Of a DNA stretch of 64,000 nucleotides, positions 59,901-64,000 are shown piece by piece; position 1 is the first letter of the stretch, and every line of letters starts with the position of its first letter. Both the position numbers and the translations under genes were made by a program. Below the pieces are notes generated by a model. The model had not been told where the DNA came from. It saw nothing but the letters and a program-made list of their open reading frames with translations, and did not search any database. Source of the stretch: Rhea pennata (lineage: Eukaryota > Chordata > Aves > Rheiformes > Rheidae); contig NC_084669.1 in NCBI RefSeq assembly GCF_028389875.1, positions 36,184,731 to 36,248,730 on the forward strand, in the 5' to 3' direction.

Positions 59901-62900
59901 GCCTGAATTTGACCAGTGGCTTTTGTTTTCAGTTCATGAAGGCTATTAAATCTGTGCATATGCTGTTTGGGAGGGAATGCATACCTATTCCAACAAGAGT
60001 TGGTTTCCAGTTCTGAAATCTGCATCTGACTAAATGTCCTTTGAACTCTTTGGAGGCAGACTTACTCAGAATGCTTTAGTAGTTTGAAATAAATCATACG
60101 GGTTAGCACTGTACAGTTCAATGCGAGTTGCTCTAGCACTGCCAGAGCTTAAGTGGTAGGTGTTTGGGGTGGGGAGTACATCACATTCCATCTTCATGGA
60201 AAGAGCATATGGTTCAAATGCTTTTTTTTTCTTAACTTATCTCTAATTTCTCCTATCTTTCTGTCTCCAATCTCCCCTGTCAACAGAAGGATCAGGTAGG
60301 TGAGCAACATGCCTGTGGTGATACCTTGCTTTTCTGTTAAAGGGCTTGTAGTTCACTTGCTATTAGTTGTATACGTGGTGTGATTGTACTCAGTTTTGAC
60401 AGATACAAGGGATATTTATGGGATTGAAATAGGGAAAGAACGAGAGACTTCCTTCAGTGGATCAGTCCTATTTCCAGCTCCAGACACCAGTTTGTATGAT
60501 GCTAAGATTTAAGCTTGATTACGGCTTGGCCAGTGGTGCAGAAAGTATGGTTACCTTCGTATAAGAAAGATGTGGAAAATGTATGCCACCAGCTCCTGCC
60601 AGCTTCTGGTTTTAAATTTGGGGTCAAAAGGGCTTGAGCGAAGCTGTCCCTGGCACTTCTGTTGGGTGACCTTTAAAACTAGGTTGGTGGTATAGATGTT
60701 CAGGGTGTATGAATTAGAGGATGAAGGAGGCCTTTAGACTCCTGCTTCCTGGAGCTGTTCAGGCTTTTAATTAAAAACAGTCCTGGGGAACCTTGTGTCT
60801 GTCATCTCTCTGTGAGAGAATGTGTGTATGTGGTGGTACTGTAGCATTAATACCTGGAAGTGCTTATTACAATGCATGAACCAAAGGGCTTGACTTAAAG
60901 GTACTGCCTGATGTAGTCTGAAGCAGTGCTGTGTCTCTGAGTTACTGCTTTTGCCTGTGCATGAGGTTATGGCACGATACATACACATGTAAGCCTCTGC
61001 TGTATGCAGCTTGATGCCCTGGTGACAGGGTGGAGTGTGATACTGTCTGGGGGACTGAAATAACTTAGCTTAAACAGCCTTTCTAAGGGGAAACTAAAGC
61101 TTATGCATTGCTCTGTACATATTCTCTTACTTTGTGCTAGTATAATGTGGCCTCTTGCAGTAGTTTCTACCTTGTATGTTTAGCACTTATTTTCTTATTT
61201 AGTAATGTTTTCAAAAACCTTTGAGAAGGACTCAAAGCCCTTTGAAAGGCTTTGTTCTGCTGCTTTTTCTTGTGAGAAGAACACTCAAAATGCTATTCTT
61301 GTAGACTTTTGTAGAGGGGATTCCTGTAGGGTTTGGCTTTAAGATGGGTTAACTTCTGTTTCTTATAGGCTGTGGCCAGTAATTATGCAGGGATGTATGT
61401 TACAGATTACATAAAAATAACCTTATTCTGTGCTTTAAAGAAGGTAGTTTGTGGATGGAAATTCTCTTCTAGGCGTTTGTTTTACTTCTTAGGTGACTTG
61501 AAGCCAGGATAATTAGCATCTTCTATATGGTAACTTAAGACTTTGGGAGGGGGGAGCAGCTTCATGGATGCAGGTCTGATGTTGTGATGGTGGTGGCCTG
61601 TCTGGTGTTGGTGGTTTTTAAGTCAACTCCTTTGTAAAGGGCTTTCATACTGTGCTAGCTCATGGTAAGTGGGTTTTTAATGGATATGTCCTAACCTCTT
61701 AAAATTGCTTAATGAAACTAGAAGTTTCACCTGGTTGCTGTCCTACCTGTAACCATATCCAGTGCTTTCATTATACTTGAAATAGAAGTAGTCTTGAAGC
61801 ATACCTTTAAAAGGCTCTGTCACAACCTATGGTCTGTATCCTCTTTGCCCTCACACATGCACCACAAAAAGGGCAAAGAGTCATCTAGACACTTTAACTG
61901 ATTATACCTTTTTTTTCCAGCAACCAAAGGACATTTGTGCCATGGTTGGGTTCTGTCCTTCTTTGAAATCTGTTCCTCTTCAGACACTAGTGCCAGCTCA
62001 AGTGGTTCATGAAGTAAAAACGGAAACTGTGGAGGTAAGATGGGCTGCATAGTACTCTCGGCAGCTTTGTGGTCCCTGTTGCTTTGCTGTAATAAACTAG
62101 ATGAAGCAGAAAGACTTGAGTGTGTAGAATTTTCCAAACCACAGTCGTGGTCTCTTCCTGTTCCTGAGGCTCTTCTGTGAGGTAGAAGAGCTGACTGATT
62201 TGTTAGAATGGCAGAGCTTATGTCAAACCAAAGCTATAAGGTATTACTTTAGGATTAAAGTAGAACTCTTGTTTTAGCATTGAAGTACAGCAGCCCTTTT
62301 AAATCAGGGGGTGAAACTTGCTAAATTTGGGATTTGCTCAATATTTGGAGTTACCCTTCAATCCCTTTAAAAAAATAAAAAATAAAGACAGCAATGCTCA
62401 TACAGATGAGGGTGGTCAGAGCCTGAACTCTGAAACTCAGTTTGGACAAAGCACCTTAGCTTCCGGGTGGCCTTTGGGTTGAAAATTATGCTGAGTTTTC
62501 TCAAAAAAAAGCCTTTTGAGGACCCTTTTAACTTCTGATTAACAGACTGTGAATGGAATCTCCAAGTCCCTCTATGTCTGGACTTCTTGTGCAAGCAGGA
62601 GGAAGCTCTCATCTCTAGTCTTCAGCTGTTTAAAAAAAAAAAAAAAAAAAAAAAAACAAAACACCCTTTTACTTCACTTCAGCCACTGTGGGGATGCTTC
62701 CTATTCCATGTTCATAGAATCAGCTTCCTTTCTTAAATGAGCAAGTGGTCTCTTAACTAACTGTACAAAATACTGCTCGTTCACAAAGACTTTTTTTCCT
62801 GGGATTTTTGAGGCTTTGGGCTTCTGTGATCTTTTGAATTCGGCTCATAAACTGACTAGCTAGGTAAATGAGATGTCATGCATCTGAATTTAAATGCTCT

Positions 62901-63782
62901 TAAACTTAGTTGTCCATGTCAGATGTGGTCAAGTGTTGACTTACTGTTTTGTATAAATATTATCTTTATAATACTTAGAAAACATCGGTTCAAGAGAAGA
63001 CATTTTCTGTATGTGAAATATGTGAGACCGTGGTGAAGGAAGTGACTGGCCTGTTGGAGAGCAACAAGACAGAGGTGTGTTAGAGGTGAAAACAGTAACT
63101 CTTTCAAAGCTTTGACTAGATTTGTGCTGTATTATTGCTGCTTTGGAGGTGGAAGGTTGTTCATTTATTGCTTACTTTTGTGCAAGCAAGATTTCTGCCC
63201 TCTTAGGGCAGGACAAATAAGTAAGCAAATGTACATAAAATTGAGTTGAATTTCTATTTCCTCATGTGCCACGAATACTTCATTATGCTCCAGGAGGAGA
63301 TTGTACATGAAATGGAGGTGATCTGTTACCTGTTTCCGGCAAGCGTAAAAGACCAGTGCAAAGACTTCATAGAAGTCTATGGCCAGGCTGTGATTGACAT
63401 GCTCTTGGAAGCAACAAGTCCTGAAGCTGTGTGTGTTATGCTGAAGTGCTGTGCAATCAACAAGCCTCCTCAGCCAGGTCAGTAATGTGCAATCAGTGTT
63501 GTTGCAGAATGAGCTGCTTACCTGTGATTGTATCTTCTGTCAAGGGCCCATGCTTTAGTCTGTTTGGCTTGATGTTGCCCCCTTTCCTTCATTTGGGGGA
63601 ACTACAAGTGTTAACTCTTTTTCTTTTCAGTTTTAATGAAACCTGCAGGAGGCTTCTGTGATGTCTGCAAGATGGTGGTAGCTTATGCGGACAAAGAACT
63701 AGAGAAGAATGCCACAACAGCTGAAATTGAGGCTTTATTGGAAAAAGTCTGTCACTTCCTGCCATCATCTGTCACTGACCAG
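44908..63782 (+). CDS. PSAP: Prosaposin, coding exons 1-12 (gene truncated at right edge)
   Basis: Prosaposin is the secreted and lysosomal precursor of saposins A-D, small lipid-binding activators for sphingolipid hydrolases. The exons are 44908-44950, 55066-55199, 56338-56412, 57077-57202, 57697-57891, 58815-58958, 59417-59473, 60288-60296, 61921-62034, 62979-63074, 63294-63477 and 63631-63782. All introns are GT-AG and 443 residues are visible. The order is: signal peptide about 1-17; saposin-A-type domain with C26, C34, C43 and C49; saposin A with C64, C67, C95, C107, C133 and C139; saposin B with C197 to C273; saposin C with C311 to C383; first half of saposin D from C402. N-glycosylation sequons are at N81, N214, N328 and N419. 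The rest of saposin D and the C-terminal domain lie beyond 64000. ATG has A at -3 and G at +4. Confidence 0.98.
44951..55065 (+). other. PSAP: PSAP intron 1
   Basis: This 10.1-kb intron is GC-rich at first (promoter island to about 45.35 kb) and then AT-rich. It holds a (TTTC)n(TTC)n tract at about 45481-45552 and T-runs at 46343-46364, 51457-51477 and near 52597-52611. No nested gene or RNA gene was recognised. Confidence 0.75.
45481..45552. repeat. (TTTC)n/(TTC)n microsatellite in PSAP intron 1
   Basis: This is a pyrimidine-only run of TTTC-type units, then TTC triplets, then a T-run. It is probably length-variable. Confidence 0.9.
55066..55199 (+). CDS. PSAP: PSAP exon 2: N-terminal saposin-A-type domain
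   Basis: The acceptor is TTGGCAG|CT. The exon encodes residues 15-59 with [22 protein letters not shown] and TVWSKPTV, the propeptide domain removed during maturation. Confidence 0.97.
56338..56412 (+). CDS. PSAP: PSAP exon 3: start of saposin A
   Basis: This is a 75-base phase-0 exon for residues 60-84 ([16 protein letters not shown] to NGTE), carrying the first two saposin A cysteines and the N81 sequon. Confidence 0.97.
57077..57202 (+). CDS. PSAP: PSAP exon 4: middle of saposin A
   Basis: This is a 126-base phase-0 exon for residues 85-126, with KTCEFLP and [21 protein letters not shown]. Confidence 0.97.
57697..57891 (+). CDS. PSAP: PSAP exon 5: end of saposin A and A-B linker
   Basis: This is a 195-base phase-0 exon for residues 127-191. 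[18 protein letters not shown] closes saposin [21 protein letters not shown] and KPKQESK form the linker cut by lysosomal proteases. Confidence 0.97.
58815..58958 (+). CDS. PSAP: PSAP exon 6: first half of saposin B
   Basis: This is a 144-base phase-0 exon for residues 192-239: [20 protein letters not shown] through [13 protein letters not shown]. The acceptor is preceded by T25 and a C-rich stretch, an unusually long pyrimidine tract. Confidence 0.97.
59417..59473 (+). CDS. PSAP: PSAP exon 7: saposin B helix
   Basis: This is a 57-base phase-0 exon encoding [19 protein letters not shown], residues 240-258, directly before the alternative micro-exon. Confidence 0.97.
60288..60296 (+). CDS. 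PSAP: PSAP exon 8: 9-nt micro-exon (Lys-Asp-Gln)
   Basis: AAGGATCAG sits between CCCCTGTCAACAG and GTAGGTGAG and is in phase 0. It equals the human exon 8 (Gln-Asp-Gln) that is alternatively included in saposin B. The acceptor region CAGAAG is a NAGNAG site, so 9-, 6- or 0-base inclusion is possible. Confidence 0.85.
61921..62034 (+). CDS. PSAP: PSAP exon 9: end of saposin B and B-C linker
   Basis: This is a 114-base phase-0 exon for residues 262-299. [12 protein letters not shown] closes saposin [21 protein letters not shown] is linker. Confidence 0.97.
62632..62656. repeat. Poly(A) run of 25 bases in PSAP intron 9
   Basis: This A homopolymer is followed by CAAAACACCC inside the intron between exons 9 and 10. 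No retroposon body was recognised. Confidence 0.9.
62979..63074 (+). CDS. PSAP: PSAP exon 10: start of saposin C
   Basis: This is a 96-base phase-0 exon for residues 300-331, with [19 protein letters not shown] and the N328 sequon. Saposin C activates glucocerebrosidase. The donor GAG|GTGTGT is weaker than its neighbours. Confidence 0.96.
63294..63477 (+). CDS. PSAP: PSAP exon 11: rest of saposin C
   Basis: This 184-base exon encodes residues 332-392 plus one base of codon 393. It includes [17 protein letters not shown] and [10 protein letters not shown]. The last motif has an extra cysteine next to the sixth conserved one. Confidence 0.96.
63631..63782 (+). CDS. PSAP: PSAP exon 12: first half of saposin D
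   Basis: This exon encodes residues 393-443: [20 protein letters not shown], the N419 sequon and [13 protein letters not shown]. The donor CAG|GTAAAG leads into an intron that runs off the window. Confidence 0.96.
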
Positions 63783-64000
63783 GTAAAGCTGCTGCGCAGA
63801 GGGCAGGCTAAAAACCAATATTAACTCTTGAGCTGTTCTTGTTCTCTTCTCAGAGTTACGCCTACCTCACTCTAGTGTTTCACCTGATAATCTGTGTACA
63901 TAGTACTTCTAGGTCATTCTCTCTCAGGAGACTTTACTTCTGCTGTGGATATCTGGACATTTATAGTAGAGGTCTTTATTTGGTTATCTCCAGCCAGAGC

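Larger units (their letters stand above)
55200..61920 (+). other. PSAP: PSAP introns 2-8
   Basis: The introns between exons 2 and 9 are AT-rich and carry T- and A-runs, notably T25 at 58772-58796. No nested coding region was seen. The intron between exons 7 and 8 is about 0.8 kb and that between exons 8 and 9 about 1.6 kb. Confidence 0.7.

Overview
This window looks like nuclear DNA from a bird. It carries intron-split vertebrate genes with GT-AG junctions, very GC-rich CpG-dense stretches, few interspersed repeats, and only faint CR1-like LINE traces. Four protein genes can be read by their exons: the last exon of MACROH2A2 (+), all coding exons of AIFM2 (-), all coding exons of CHST3 (-), and the first twelve coding exons of PSAP (+), which runs off the right edge. 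Some PSAP residues differ from the chicken protein as I remember it, so I do not claim chicken. No species assignment is possible from this alone.

Layout. At 73-238 lies the C-terminal macro-domain exon of MACROH2A2. AIFM2 (FSP1) lies tail-to-tail with it, with coding exons between 8014 and 1493. Its CpG-island promoter, around 8.45-8.56 kb, contains a MARE/antioxidant-response core. From 8.5 to 18 kb the DNA is extremely GC-rich and I find no protein gene in it. It holds a four-copy 94-bp tandem repeat (13194-13573), a paired AT-rich element near 9.45 kb, an AT-rich block near 11.37 kb, and a palindromic homeodomain-type site at 16343-16360. CHST3 lies at 19945-18148 with a strong 5'UTR splice acceptor at 20092. 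Its distal first exon is probably in the CpG island at 24.8-25.7 kb.

From 25.7 to 44.4 kb the DNA is non-coding. It contains an orphan CpG island (29.78-30.12 kb), a diverged tandem duplication just before it, CR1-like fragments near 35 kb and simple repeats. PSAP starts in a CpG island with NRF1-type palindromes, a TATA-like box and a one-mismatch CLEAR site. Its visible exons encode the signal peptide, the N-terminal saposin-A-type domain, saposins A, B and C and the first half of saposin D. They include the 9-nt alternative micro-exon.

The genes do not form an operon-like unit. Their roles are chromatin (macroH2A.2), plasma-membrane ferroptosis defence (FSP1), Golgi chondroitin 6-O-sulfation (CHST3) and lysosomal sphingolipid degradation (prosaposin). 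CHST3 and PSAP are head-to-head, as in human. Joining that pair directly to MACROH2A2-AIFM2 differs from the human order as I recall it. I found no CRISPR array, tRNA, rRNA, intact transposon or clearly novel multigene system. The best leads are regulatory and splicing features.
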